DNA from: Brevibacillus migulae | GTDB lineage: Bacteria > Bacillota > Bacilli > Brevibacillales > Brevibacillaceae | Direction of reading: 5' to 3' | DNA: 39,456 nucleotides | Assembly (NCBI RefSeq): GCF_004521915.1 | Contig: NZ_SDKD01000031.1 | Location: 1 to 39,456 of the forward strand | In this document: piece after piece, positions 23,406-31,360 of the stretch | Numbering within the stretch: position 1 is the stretch's first letter | How the letters are laid out: each line of letters opens with the position of its first letter | The notes under the pieces: model-generated | What the model was told of the DNA's origin: nothing | The model's database searches: none | What the model saw: only the letters and a program-made list of their open reading frames with translations | Translations under genes and position numbers: made by a program

Positions 23406-23690
23406 ATACTAATGGAAAATATGGAATCGCGATGATGAGGAGTAGTAGAAAAGGGCTTTCGGCTTAGAGAGTTGGCGGATGGTGCAAGTCAACCCGAAAT
23501 CATTTTCGAACTCGCCTCGAAGCTCCAGGCTCGAACCATCAAAAGTAGGGCTGGCGTCATTTCCACGTTACGGAAACAAAAGCGAGTAAAGCGCACAGGC
23601 ATTGTCTGTCGGCTTTACTAATCTGGGTGGTACCGCGGGAATATCCTCTCGTCCCTGACACATGCGTGTTAGTGGCGGGAGTTTTCTTAT
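23406..23690 (+). ncRNA. leucine T-box riboswitch
   Basis: The leader of leuS. Stem I carries a distal loop region (GATGGTGCAAG) and, on its 3' side, GAA-CTC-GCCTCGAAGC. By alignment of layout with the known glyQS leader, the specifier is CTC (23511-23513), a leucine codon. The T-box sequence TGGGTGGTACCGCGG is at 23624-23638; its TGGT can pair with an uncharged tRNA 3' end with discriminator A, fitting tRNA-Leu. The terminator is CTCTCG through GGCGGGAG (23646-23684) followed by TTTTC. Uncharged tRNA-Leu should stabilise the antiterminator and raise leuS expression. Confidence 0.93.
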
Positions 23691-23731
23691 TTTTCGCCTA
23701 TTTATCGGAACTGTTTAAGGAGGAAATCGTC

Positions 23732-26203
23732 ATGGCAAGGCAATACGTACCTGCTGAGATCGAAGTCAAATGGCAAAAGAAATGGCAGGAAAATCAAGCG
23801 CATAAGACTGTAGAGGCAACCGACAAACCCAAGTTTTATTGCTTGGAGCAGTTTCCTTATCCGTCTGGACGTCTGCACATGGGACACATGCGCGTATATT
23901 CGATCGGGGACATCATCGCCCGCTTTAAACGGATGAGCGGCTATCAGGTCCTGCATCCGATGGGCTGGGATGCCTTTGGCTTGCCTGCTGAGAACGCAGC
24001 TGTGAAATTTGGTGCACAGCCAGCCAAATGGACCTACGAAAACATCGATTTCATGAAGGAACAACAAAACCGTCTGGGTGTCAGCATCGACTGGTACCGT
24101 GAAGTGGCGACTTGCTCGCCGGATTATTATAAATGGACGCAATGGCTCTTCCTGAAGTTTTACGAGCATGGCTTGGCATACCGGAAGCGTGCCTTTGTAA
24201 ACTGGTGCCCGGAATGCTCCACCGTATTGGCGAACGAGCAGGTGATCAACGGACTCTGCTGGCGCTGCGATTCGGAGGTCACGAAAAAAGATCTGGAGCA
24301 ATGGTTCCTGAAAATTACCGACTATGCGGAGCGTTTGTTGAATGATCTCGACAAGTTGCCGCATTGGCCGGAGAAAGTAAGAACCATGCAGCGCAACTGG
24401 ATCGGCAAAAGCGAAGGCGCACATGTGACCTTCACGGTGCCGGAGCTGCAGGATGAAGCCATCACCGTATTTACTACCCGTCCGGATACGCTGTACGGTG
24501 TCAGCTACATGGTCTTGGCACCGGAGCATCCTTTGGTAGCCAAATTGATTGAAGGCAAACCGCAAGAAGCGCAAGTGCGGGCATTTGTCGATGAAATCAA
24601 GAAGGAAAGCGAAATTGCACGTACCGCTACGGATGCGGAAAAAGTGGGGCACTTTACAGGAGCCTACGCGAAGCATCCGCTGACAGGGGAACAGGTGCCG
24701 ATCTGGGTAGCCAATTACGTGCTGCTCGATTACGGCACAGGTGCCGTAATGGGCGTACCTGCGCACGATGAACGTGACTTTGAGTTTGCCAAAAAATACG
24801 ATTTGCCGATCAAAGTGGTTATCAATCCATTGGATCCGGAAATGCTGGCTGAAGAAGTTGGCGTAGAGGAAGCCTTCACGGAAGACGGCACGTTGATCAA
24901 CTCCGGCGATTTCGATGGCATGCCGAATCGTGACGCGATCAAAGCGATCAGCAAGTTTTTGGAAGAACAAGGCAAAGGCGGCGGAACGGTCTCTTACCGT
25001 CTGCGCGATTGGCTGATTTCCCGCCAACGCTATTGGGGTGCGCCGATTCCAATGATTTATTGCGATTCCTGCGGCGTGGTGCCGGTACCATACGAGCAGC
25101 TGCCTGTGCTGCTTCCAGAGGATGTAGTCATCGACGGCAAGCGCAATCCGCTCACGTCCTCGGAAAGCTATGTGAATACGGCTTGCCCGACATGCGGCGG
25201 TCATGCACGCCGTGAAACAGACACGATGGATACCTTTATCGATTCATCCTGGTACTATCTGCGTTATACAGATCCAAACAATACCGAGCTGCCTTTCTCC
25301 AAGGAAAACGCGGATAAATGGATGCAGGTAGACGAATATATCGGCGGGATTGAACATGCGATCCTGCACTTGCTCTATTCCCGTTTCTTCACCAAAGTGC
25401 TGTACGATATCGGCATGGTGAAGTACGACGAGCCTTTCCGCAGTCTGCTGACGCAAGGAATGGTGTTAAAGGAAGGGGCGAAAATGTCCAAATCCAAAGG
25501 CAATGTAGTAAGCCCTGACGAGATTATTGAAAAATACGGTGCAGATACCGGACGTCTCTTCATCTTGTTTGCGGCACCGCCTGAGCGTGATCTGGACTGG
25601 ACCGATACAGGGGTAGAGGGCAGCTATCGCTTCCTGCACCGCGTATGGCGCTTGGTGGATGGCCATGCAGGGCTGTTTGAAGGAAACGCCGCAGCGCCGG
25701 ATACAGCCGACGAGGCAGCGAAAGATCTGTACCGCATGACCCATTATGCGATCAAAAAAGTGAGCGAAGACATCGGTGAGCGCTATGCGTTCAATACCGC
25801 GATCAGTACCATCATGGAGCTGGTCAACAAGCTCTACACCTATCCGGAAACAGCGGATCGGGGCACGCTGGTGTACGCGTTGAGAACCTTGATCGTGCTC
25901 TTGGCTCCGATTGTACCGCATATCGCGGAGGAGCTGTGGCAGCTGATTGGCAACAAAGACAGTGTACATGAGCAAACATGGCCGGCGTATGATCCGCAAG
26001 CGCTCGTCTTGGATGAGGTGGAGATTGCCATCCAGATTAACGGCAAAGTGCGCGACAAGCTGGTTGTACCGAATGGCTTATCGAAAGAAGAGCTGGAAGC
26101 ACACGTAGTCAACCATGAAAAAACGGCTGGCTTGATCGAAGGAAAAACGATCCGCAAAGTGATCGCGGTTCCTGGCAAGCTTGTGAATATCGTCGTAGGA
26201 TAA
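23732..26203 (+). CDS. leuS: leucyl-tRNA synthetase
   Basis: An 823-residue class I aminoacyl-tRNA synthetase, normal length for bacterial LeuRS. FPYPSGRLHMGHMRVYSIGD is the HIGH motif and GAKMSKSKGNVV the KMSKS loop. The CP1 editing domain is intact (FTTRPDTLYG and YGTGAVMGVPAHDERD). Two CxxC pairs, CPECS with CWRCD, and CDSCG with CPTCG, indicate zinc modules. The start is ATG 23732 after TTTAAGGAGGAAATCGTC; the frame is open into the T-box leader. Regulated by the leucine T-box. Confidence 0.97.
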   Translation: MARQYVPAEIEVKWQKKWQENQAHKTVEATDKPKFYCLEQFPYPSGRLHMGHMRVYSIGDIIARFKRMSGYQVLHPMGWDAFGLPAENAAVKFGAQPAKWTYENIDFMKEQQNRLGVSIDWYREVATCSPDYYKWTQWLFLKFYEHGLAYRKRAFVNWCPECSTVLANEQVINGLCWRCDSEVTKKDLEQWFLKITDYAERLLNDLDKLPHWPEKVRTMQRNWIGKSEGAHVTFTVPELQDEAITVFTTRPDTLYGVSYMVLAPEHPLVAKLIEGKPQEAQVRAFVDEIKKESEIARTATDAEKVGHFTGAYAKHPLTGEQVPIWVANYVLLDYGTGAVMGVPAHDERDFEFAKKYDLPIKVVINPLDPEMLAEEVGVEEAFTEDGTLINSGDFDGMPNRDAIKAISKFLEEQGKGGGTVSYRLRDWLISRQRYWGAPIPMIYCDSCGVVPVPYEQLPVLLPEDVVIDGKRNPLTSSESYVNTACPTCGGHARRETDTMDTFIDSSWYYLRYTDPNNTELPFSKENADKWMQVDEYIGGIEHAILHLLYSRFFTKVLYDIGMVKYDEPFRSLLTQGMVLKEGAKMSKSKGNVVSPDEIIEKYGADTGRLFILFAAPPERDLDWTDTGVEGSYRFLHRVWRLVDGHAGLFEGNAAAPDTADEAAKDLYRMTHYAIKKVSEDIGERYAFNTAISTIMELVNKLYTYPETADRGTLVYALRTLIVLLAPIVPHIAEELWQLIGNKDSVHEQTWPAYDPQALVLDEVEIAIQINGKVRDKLVVPNGLSKEELEAHVVNHEKTAGLIEGKTIRKVIAVPGKLVNIVVG

Positions 26204-26209
26204 GAAAGA

Positions 26210-26243
26210 AGAACCGCACGGGGGACTGTGCGGTTCTATTTTT
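26210..26243. terminator. bidirectional terminator leuS / comER
   Basis: AGAACCGCAC and GTGCGGTTCT pair around GGGGGACT, then ATTTTT on the plus strand. On the minus strand the hairpin is followed by TTCTTTCTTA, so it can also stop comER transcription. Confidence 0.85.
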
Positions 26244-27064
26244 CATCCAAGCAAATGCTTACTGACTTCATGCAGGTCCTCTGCAAATTTGGCATGCGTA
26301 CGTTGAAACACTTCATTGAAAACCCCAGGGATGCCTTTTTGCAGCGCAATTAAGCCTTCTCCAGTAATTCCCCCAGGTACGCATACCTTTTCCTGCAGGG
26401 TGGGAAGGGTAAAAAGCTCCTGCTCCAGTAAACCGGCAAAGCCGATGACCATCTGAGTAGTGAGAAATGTCGCGGTCTCTTTGGATAAGCCGATTTCTTC
26501 CTCTGCCGCTTGGATCATTTGCTGAAGAATATAGCTGAGGAAAGCGGGACCGCAGCTGCTGATGTCTGAGGCAATGCGCAAAAACTTTTCTTCCACTTCG
26601 ATCGGACGGCTGATCTTGGCCAAAAGGGAAAGCACGACCTCGCGGGCCTCCGGTGTAGCAGTCGTGCCATATTCCACCAGTGTGATCCCGCGCAGAGCAG
26701 CATTTGTGATGCTAGGCACCGCGCGGATGACCTGGCAGGGAACCAGCTCCTCCAATTCAGCCAATGTAACGGGACTGGTGATGGTCACCAAGCAATGCTC
26801 TGCCGTCAGCTCATGAGCAAATTGGCCAAGTGCTTGTTTGTATTCAAAAGGCTTCACACATAAAAACAGGATGTCGGCGTTTCGCGCCACCTCCTGATTG
26901 TCTTGTGCGACGATTAAGCCAGTGTGCTTGTGCGCCAGCTCTTCCACTTTTGCAGGTGTCCGATTCGAGGCGATGATTTGAGTGGGGTGAGCGGCCTTTG
27001 ACGCAATGAACGCCTCAATCAATACACGCCCCATGCTGCCGGTGCCGACAAACCCGATGCGCAT
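26243..27064 (-). CDS. comER: ComER, pyrroline-5-carboxylate-reductase-family protein
   Basis: A 273-residue protein of the ProC family. The N-terminal MRIGFVGTGSMGRVLIEAF is a Rossmann NADP-binding motif, and ADILFLCVKPFEYKQALG and CLVTITSPVTLAELEEL are the next conserved strands. The C-terminal helical domain ends with VCVPGGITGEGL, the P5C-reductase signature region. Sequence and location next to comEA point to ComER rather than the housekeeping ProC; its role in sporulation or competence is not well defined. The start is ATG 27064 after GGAGGGATTATTC. It lies 69 bp behind comEA on the same strand. Confidence 0.85.
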   Translation of the reverse strand: MRIGFVGTGSMGRVLIEAFIASKAAHPTQIIASNRTPAKVEELAHKHTGLIVAQDNQEVARNADILFLCVKPFEYKQALGQFAHELTAEHCLVTITSPVTLAELEELVPCQVIRAVPSITNAALRGITLVEYGTTATPEAREVVLSLLAKISRPIEVEEKFLRIASDISSCGPAFLSYILQQMIQAAEEEIGLSKETATFLTTQMVIGFAGLLEQELFTLPTLQEKVCVPGGITGEGLIALQKGIPGVFNEVFQRTHAKFAEDLHEVSKHLLG

Positions 27065-27133
27065 GAATAATCCCTCCATCCTCTCTATTGATGAAATTGT
27101 ATGAGGGGGAGGGAGGGATCATGACGAAGTTCA

Positions 27134-27820
27134 TCATTTTACCCGAATTTTCTCCTTCAGTTGAAGAAAGGTTTTATCCCCGATCCCCGTCACTTTTTTG
27201 AGATCCTCCGGCTTGGAAAAGGGGCCGTTTTTTTGCCGATATGCCAAAATTGCTTCCGCCCGGGTAGCGCCGATGCCCGGCAAAGATTGCAGCTCTGCCA
27301 TTGTTGCGGTATTGATGTTTACGGCACCACCTGCTGCTGAATGTCCTGCCGGCGGAACCGTTGAATCGGGTAATGATGCTTGAGAAGGATTGCATGGGGT
27401 AGCGGAAGCCAGCTTTTCTCCCTTGGCTGGCACATAGAGGGAAAGCCCGTCCTCCACACGTTGGGCGAGATTCACACGCTGTCCATCTGCTTCCGGGAGC
27501 AGCCCGCCTGCTTTGGCAATCAGATGGGCGACGCGTTCATTGGCCAAGATTTCATACATGCCCGGGTTCCTTACCTGCCCTTTAATTTCCGCATACAAGA
27601 CAGGTGCTTGCTCTGTTGTCTGCTCAGCGGATTTTTGTGATTCTGTCTTTTGTGGTTCCACTTGGGGGGAGGCGTCCGCCGCATAGGCGGGGGTCCCGAG
27701 CGGCATCGGGGCCTGCTCAAACGAATCGAATTGATAGAGCAAATAGCTGAGAGACAGAAACAGCAGAATAGCGCCTGCCACCAGGAAGCGCTTATATTTC
27801 TCCCACAACTCATAGAGCAT
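27134..27820 (-). CDS. comEA: ComEA, competence DNA receptor
   Basis: A 228-residue membrane-anchored protein that binds incoming DNA at the cell surface. One transmembrane helix (residues about 12-30, LVAGAILLFLSLSYLLYQF) is followed by a Gln/Glu/Ser-rich spacer. Then comes a SLBB domain (YAEIKGQVRNPGMYEI, ERVAHLIAKAGGLL) and two helix-hairpin-helix motifs at the C-terminus (VNINTATMAELQSLPGIGATRAEAIL and PEDLKKVTGIGDKTF). The start ATG follows AGAGGAGGAATACAT. comEB and comEC do not follow it here; comEC is about 3.5 kb away on the other strand. Confidence 0.95.
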   Translation of the reverse strand: MLYELWEKYKRFLVAGAILLFLSLSYLLYQFDSFEQAPMPLGTPAYAADASPQVEPQKTESQKSAEQTTEQAPVLYAEIKGQVRNPGMYEILANERVAHLIAKAGGLLPEADGQRVNLAQRVEDGLSLYVPAKGEKLASATPCNPSQASLPDSTVPPAGHSAAGGAVNINTATMAELQSLPGIGATRAEAILAYRQKNGPFSKPEDLKKVTGIGDKTFLQLKEKIRVK

Positions 27821-27881
27821 ATGTATTCCTCCTCTACCGTATCTAAGTCTGACTGTAAAAAAAGATAGAGGGGCATTGCAA

Positions 27882-27923
27882 AGAAAAAAGAGGCAGAAGT
27901 CTTCACTAGACTTTTGCCTCTTT
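27882..27923 (-). terminator. terminator of asnB
   Basis: AAAGAGGCA-G-AAGTC and GACTT-T-TGCCTCTTT form a 14-bp imperfect stem. On the minus strand it is followed by a TTTCTTT run, just after the asnB stop codon. Confidence 0.85.
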
Positions 27924-27931
27924 CACGGTTA

Positions 27932-29857
27932 TTACCCAATATGCTGCAGATCAGTTTTTTTTCGACGGGATTCTACGGTAGGGCTCACATAAGGGCCAAA
28001 CGATATTTTTTGCTCGATGAAGATTTGATGCCACAGCATGAAGATCAGGATCGTCCAGATTTTTCGGCTGTAATCGGCATGACCTTCGCGATGCTCATCC
28101 AGCATGTACAGGACATATGCTTTGTTGATCAGATGGTCGACCTTCGCTTCAAAGATGATCTCTTTCGCCCATTGGTAAAATTCATTTTTCAGCCAATGGC
28201 GAGTAGGGACTGGGAATCCGAGCTTCGGTCTGGTCTTGATCTCTGCCGGCAGGAAATCCTGCATCGCTTCACGCAGCACATGCTTGGTGGTACCGTTGGC
28301 GATCTTGTATTTGGTCGGAATGGTGGCTGCAAACTCAAATACTTTTGGATCGATGAACGGCACGCGCAGCTCGAGCGAGTTCGCCATGGTCATCTTGTCC
28401 GCCTTCATCAGGATGTTCCCGCGCAGCCAGGTATGGATATCCAAATACTGCATTTTGGTCACGTCGTCATAGGCACTGGCATGGCGATAAATTTCTTCGG
28501 TAATGGCAAATGGCGATTGGTAGGTGCTTGAGCGCAGGATATCCTCCATCACCACGCGTTCCTTCATGTCCTCGGAGAAGATTAGCGCGTTTCCAAAGAA
28601 TCGTTCTTCGACGGATTTGGAGCCACGAATCAAAAAGTTCTTGCCCTTTACGTTGTCAGGCAGCTTTTCCGCAATGCTGCGCATCGAGCTTTTCATCCAG
28701 CTTGGCATATGGGAAAACATGCGCAGGGAGTGAGGCTCGCGATAAATGTTATATCCGCCAAAAAACTCATCCGCACCTTCCCCGGACAAGACGACGGTCA
28801 CGTGCTGGCTGGCCAATTGAGCGACGAAGTAGAGCAGGATCGCTGATGGGTCCGCTACGGGTTCGTCCTGATGCCAAATGAGTCTTGGCAATTCATCCAT
28901 ATAGTTTTGCGCGTTGACCACCAGCTCGTGGTGCTCGGTGCCGAGAAACTTGGCGGTACGGCGCGCATAATCCAATTCACTGTATCCCGGGATGTCCGAG
29001 CCTACCGAGAAGGTTTTGACCGGCTCAAACGTCCGCAGCATGGCCACGATACTGCTGGAATCCACGCCGCTGGACAGGAAGGCACCGCGAGGCACTTCAC
29101 TGACACGATGCTTATCCACCGATTCCAGCATGATCGCACGAGTACCTTCTACAAAATGGGAGAACGGCTTGCTCTCATCCGGTTTGAATTCAACGTTCCA
29201 GTATTTTTCGAGACGGATGCGGTCATCCTCGATAATGAAGAAGTGGGCAGGCGGAACGCGATAGATTCCTTTATACATCGTTTGTGGATCAGGTACATAT
29301 TGGAAAGTGAGATAGTGATAAAAGCCAGTCTCGTTCACTTCCCGAGGTACGCCCGGCAGCTCCAGCAGACTTTTGATTTCGCTGCCGACGGCGATGGAAT
29401 CAGGCGTTTCCGTATAGTAAAGCGGCTTGATGCCGAAATGATCGCGAGCGCCGAACAAGAGCTTGCGGCGACCGTCCCAGATCGTAAAGCCAAACATCCC
29501 GCGCAGATGCTTCGGGGCATCAAAGCCGACTTCCTCATACAGGTGGAGGATCGTTTCGATGTCCGAATCCGTATGAAAGACGTGGCCTTTTTCCTTGAGC
29601 CAGCTTTGCAGCTCTTTATAATTGTAGATTTCGCCGTTTCCGATAATCCACAGCTCTTTCGTTTCATTAAAAAGCGGCTGATGTCCGCCTTCCACGTCGA
29701 TAATGCTCAATCGTCGAAAGCCGAGTGCAATATGTTCATCTACATGAAACCCGTCATCATCCGGTCCACGGTGCAGGATCACATTGGTCAGAGCCTGAAT
29801 CGTTTCAGGCATGACAGGTTGTTGACGTTTATTGTAAAGGGATACGATTCCACACAT
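27932..29857 (-). CDS. asnB: asparagine synthase (glutamine-hydrolysing)
   Basis: A 641-residue two-domain enzyme making asparagine from aspartate, glutamine and ATP. The N-terminal glutaminase begins MCGIVSLYN, where cysteine 2 is the nucleophile, and carries LHRGPDDDGF, FRRLSIID and IGNGEIYN. The C-terminal synthetase has LSSGVDSSSI (pyrophosphate loop), LSGEGADEFFGGY and LKADKMTMANSLELRVPF. Length and sequence are closest to Bacillus AsnB, though AsnO-type sporulation paralogues exist. The start follows GAGAGGAAGCGTATCATTTT. Monocistronic between comEA and the mod remnant. Confidence 0.93.
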   Translation of the reverse strand: MCGIVSLYNKRQQPVMPETIQALTNVILHRGPDDDGFHVDEHIALGFRRLSIIDVEGGHQPLFNETKELWIIGNGEIYNYKELQSWLKEKGHVFHTDSDIETILHLYEEVGFDAPKHLRGMFGFTIWDGRRKLLFGARDHFGIKPLYYTETPDSIAVGSEIKSLLELPGVPREVNETGFYHYLTFQYVPDPQTMYKGIYRVPPAHFFIIEDDRIRLEKYWNVEFKPDESKPFSHFVEGTRAIMLESVDKHRVSEVPRGAFLSSGVDSSSIVAMLRTFEPVKTFSVGSDIPGYSELDYARRTAKFLGTEHHELVVNAQNYMDELPRLIWHQDEPVADPSAILLYFVAQLASQHVTVVLSGEGADEFFGGYNIYREPHSLRMFSHMPSWMKSSMRSIAEKLPDNVKGKNFLIRGSKSVEERFFGNALIFSEDMKERVVMEDILRSSTYQSPFAITEEIYRHASAYDDVTKMQYLDIHTWLRGNILMKADKMTMANSLELRVPFIDPKVFEFAATIPTKYKIANGTTKHVLREAMQDFLPAEIKTRPKLGFPVPTRHWLKNEFYQWAKEIIFEAKVDHLINKAYVLYMLDEHREGHADYSRKIWTILIFMLWHQIFIEQKISFGPYVSPTVESRRKKTDLQHIG

Positions 29858-30203
29858 AAAATGATACGCTTCCTCTCGCAGGGCTTAGAAAATCACTATA
29901 GCTAAATCTAACATGTATCGAATATCCGTGCAATCTTTCAAAGTACCCAACCAGCTTGGAAGGATGCTTATCTGATGTTGCTCCCAGTCTGCACAGCGAT
30001 GTGCCAAATCATACCTGTTCCGCTATTAGGACGGGAAGCCTCCTCTTTATTTGTATCCACGTTTCCTGAAATATGTGCAAGCAATCGTTCGGCAACAAAC
30101 TCCTTCGGCAGGGCTTCGGGAACCGTGCAGCCCCTTCTACTATTGTTCTATCAAATGAGAAAGAGTAGAATCGAGTGAGATCAATAAAAAGGAATGAATG
30201 TGC
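29858..30203. other. intergenic region asnB / modA, no confident gene
   Basis: Holds the asnB upstream region (minus-strand TATAGT near 29898-29903, weak -35) and the modA ribosome site. On the minus strand a frame stays open from 30147 to a TAA at 29968-29970 and reads plausibly (PKEFVAERLLAHISGN, then TGMIWHIAVQTGSN). It has no start codon and a TAG just upstream, so it could be a gene remnant. Nothing else is recognised. Confidence 0.4.
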
Positions 30204-30599
30204 ATGAAAAGGAATCATCGTTTCCCGCAATCCATTCTTAGTGGATTGCAGGCATTTTCCTTGACAACCTGCGGCAGTAGCCAAGAGGCTGGACAGGGAG
30301 CGCAGAATCATGCAACCTCTGGGCAACAGGAAAACATAGAATTATACATATTGGCAGCAGCCAGTCCCTCGGATGCATTCAAAGAAGGAAAGCCGCTCTA
30401 TAAAAGCACGCACGAAGGAATTTCTCTCGTGACTACATACGGTTCGTCCGGCACTTTGCAGCAGCCAATCGAGCAAGGAGTACCCGCCGATCTGTTTTTC
30501 TCGGCAGGAGCGACCGAGATGGAAACTCCCTGGCTGCTGGGAGAGGGAGCGGGGCATGTGTTTGCCAAGTACGGATTCGCGGCTCCTGACCAACCATGA
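30204..30599 (+). pseudogene. modA: modA with internal deletion (molybdate-binding protein)
   Basis: The 131-residue reading frame is half the usual length of about 260. The N-terminal half is clear: a lipoprotein-like signal ending LTTCGS, then ELYILAAASPSDAFKE and TYGSSGTLQQPIEQGVPADLFFSAGATEME, the start of the ModA fold. It then jumps straight to the family's very C-terminal end, HVFAKYGFAAP. The missing middle, about 130 residues, contains ligand-binding residues and the whole second lobe, so the product should not bind molybdate. The deletion keeps the frame and the ATGA overlap with modB. ATG 30204 is 10 nt after AAAAAGGA. Confidence 0.75.
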
Positions 30600-31261
30600 T
30601 CGACCATGAACAATTTTGGACACCCATCTACATCTCCCTGAAAATTGCTACGGTGGCCAGTATTTTTGTTTTTATTCTGGGTGTATGCGCTGCCTGGTAC
30701 ATGGCCCGCAAACCGCGAAAAGGCAGACTGATTGTGGAGACCATTCTCCTTTCTCCGCTGGTTCTGCCTCCCACGGTAGTTGGCTTCGGGTTGCTTGTGC
30801 TGTTTGGCCGCAACAGCTGGTTGGGCAAAGGGATCGAATGGCTGTTCGGCCAGCCGATCGTATTTACATGGTGGGCTGCGGTCATTGCCGGGGTTGTTGT
30901 TTCCTTTCCTTTGGTCTATCAGACGATCAAGACTGGATTTGAATCCGTAGACAAAGAATTGGAAGAGATCGCTCGCACGATGGGGGCAGGAGAGGCGCAA
31001 GTATTTTGGCATGTGACACTGCCGCTTTCCTGGCGATTTTTGTTATCCGCCTTCATGTTTGGCTTTGCCAGAGCGATGGGGGAGTTCGGGGCGACGCTCA
31101 TGTTTGCGGGCAATATCCCAGGCAAGACCGAAAACATTCCGACGGCCATATACCTCGCGGTGGAATCCGGCGATATGCGATCGGCCACCTACTGGGTCAT
31201 CGCGATGATCATCATTTCGTTTCTGCTTCTTTCCTTCATTCACAAATTGAACAAGCGGTGA
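30596..31261 (+). CDS. modB: molybdate ABC transporter permease
   Basis: A 221-residue membrane protein with about five helices that forms the ModB dimer. The segment LLSPLVLPPTVVGFGLLVLFG is typical of ModB, and EEIARTMGAGEAQVFWHVTLPLSW is the EAA loop that contacts the ATPase. RAMGEFGATLMFAGNIPGKT follows. The gene looks intact, but modA upstream is damaged and no modC is adjacent, so function would require partners elsewhere. It starts on the ATGA overlap with modA and ends at a terminator. Confidence 0.9.
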   Translation: MIDHEQFWTPIYISLKIATVASIFVFILGVCAAWYMARKPRKGRLIVETILLSPLVLPPTVVGFGLLVLFGRNSWLGKGIEWLFGQPIVFTWWAAVIAGVVVSFPLVYQTIKTGFESVDKELEEIARTMGAGEAQVFWHVTLPLSWRFLLSAFMFGFARAMGEFGATLMFAGNIPGKTENIPTAIYLAVESGDMRSATYWVIAMIIISFLLLSFIHKLNKR

Positions 31262-31274
31262 AGACGATATCCTG

Positions 31275-31301
31275 GCTTGGACGAATGTCCAGGCTTTTTT
31301 T
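31275..31301 (+). terminator. terminator of the mod locus
   Basis: GCTTGGAC and GTCCAGGC pair around GAAT (one T-G pair), followed by seven T. Confidence 0.75.
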
Positions 31302-31360
31302 GTCTGCTCCGGCTTCCATACAATGGCTACAAGTGTATGAAGAAGAGGGAATGGTGATCC

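Noticed and set aside
23702..25204. 500-residue minus-strand frame inside leuS
   Set aside because: Antisense of a clearly conserved leuS; long antisense frames are expected from its codon bias.
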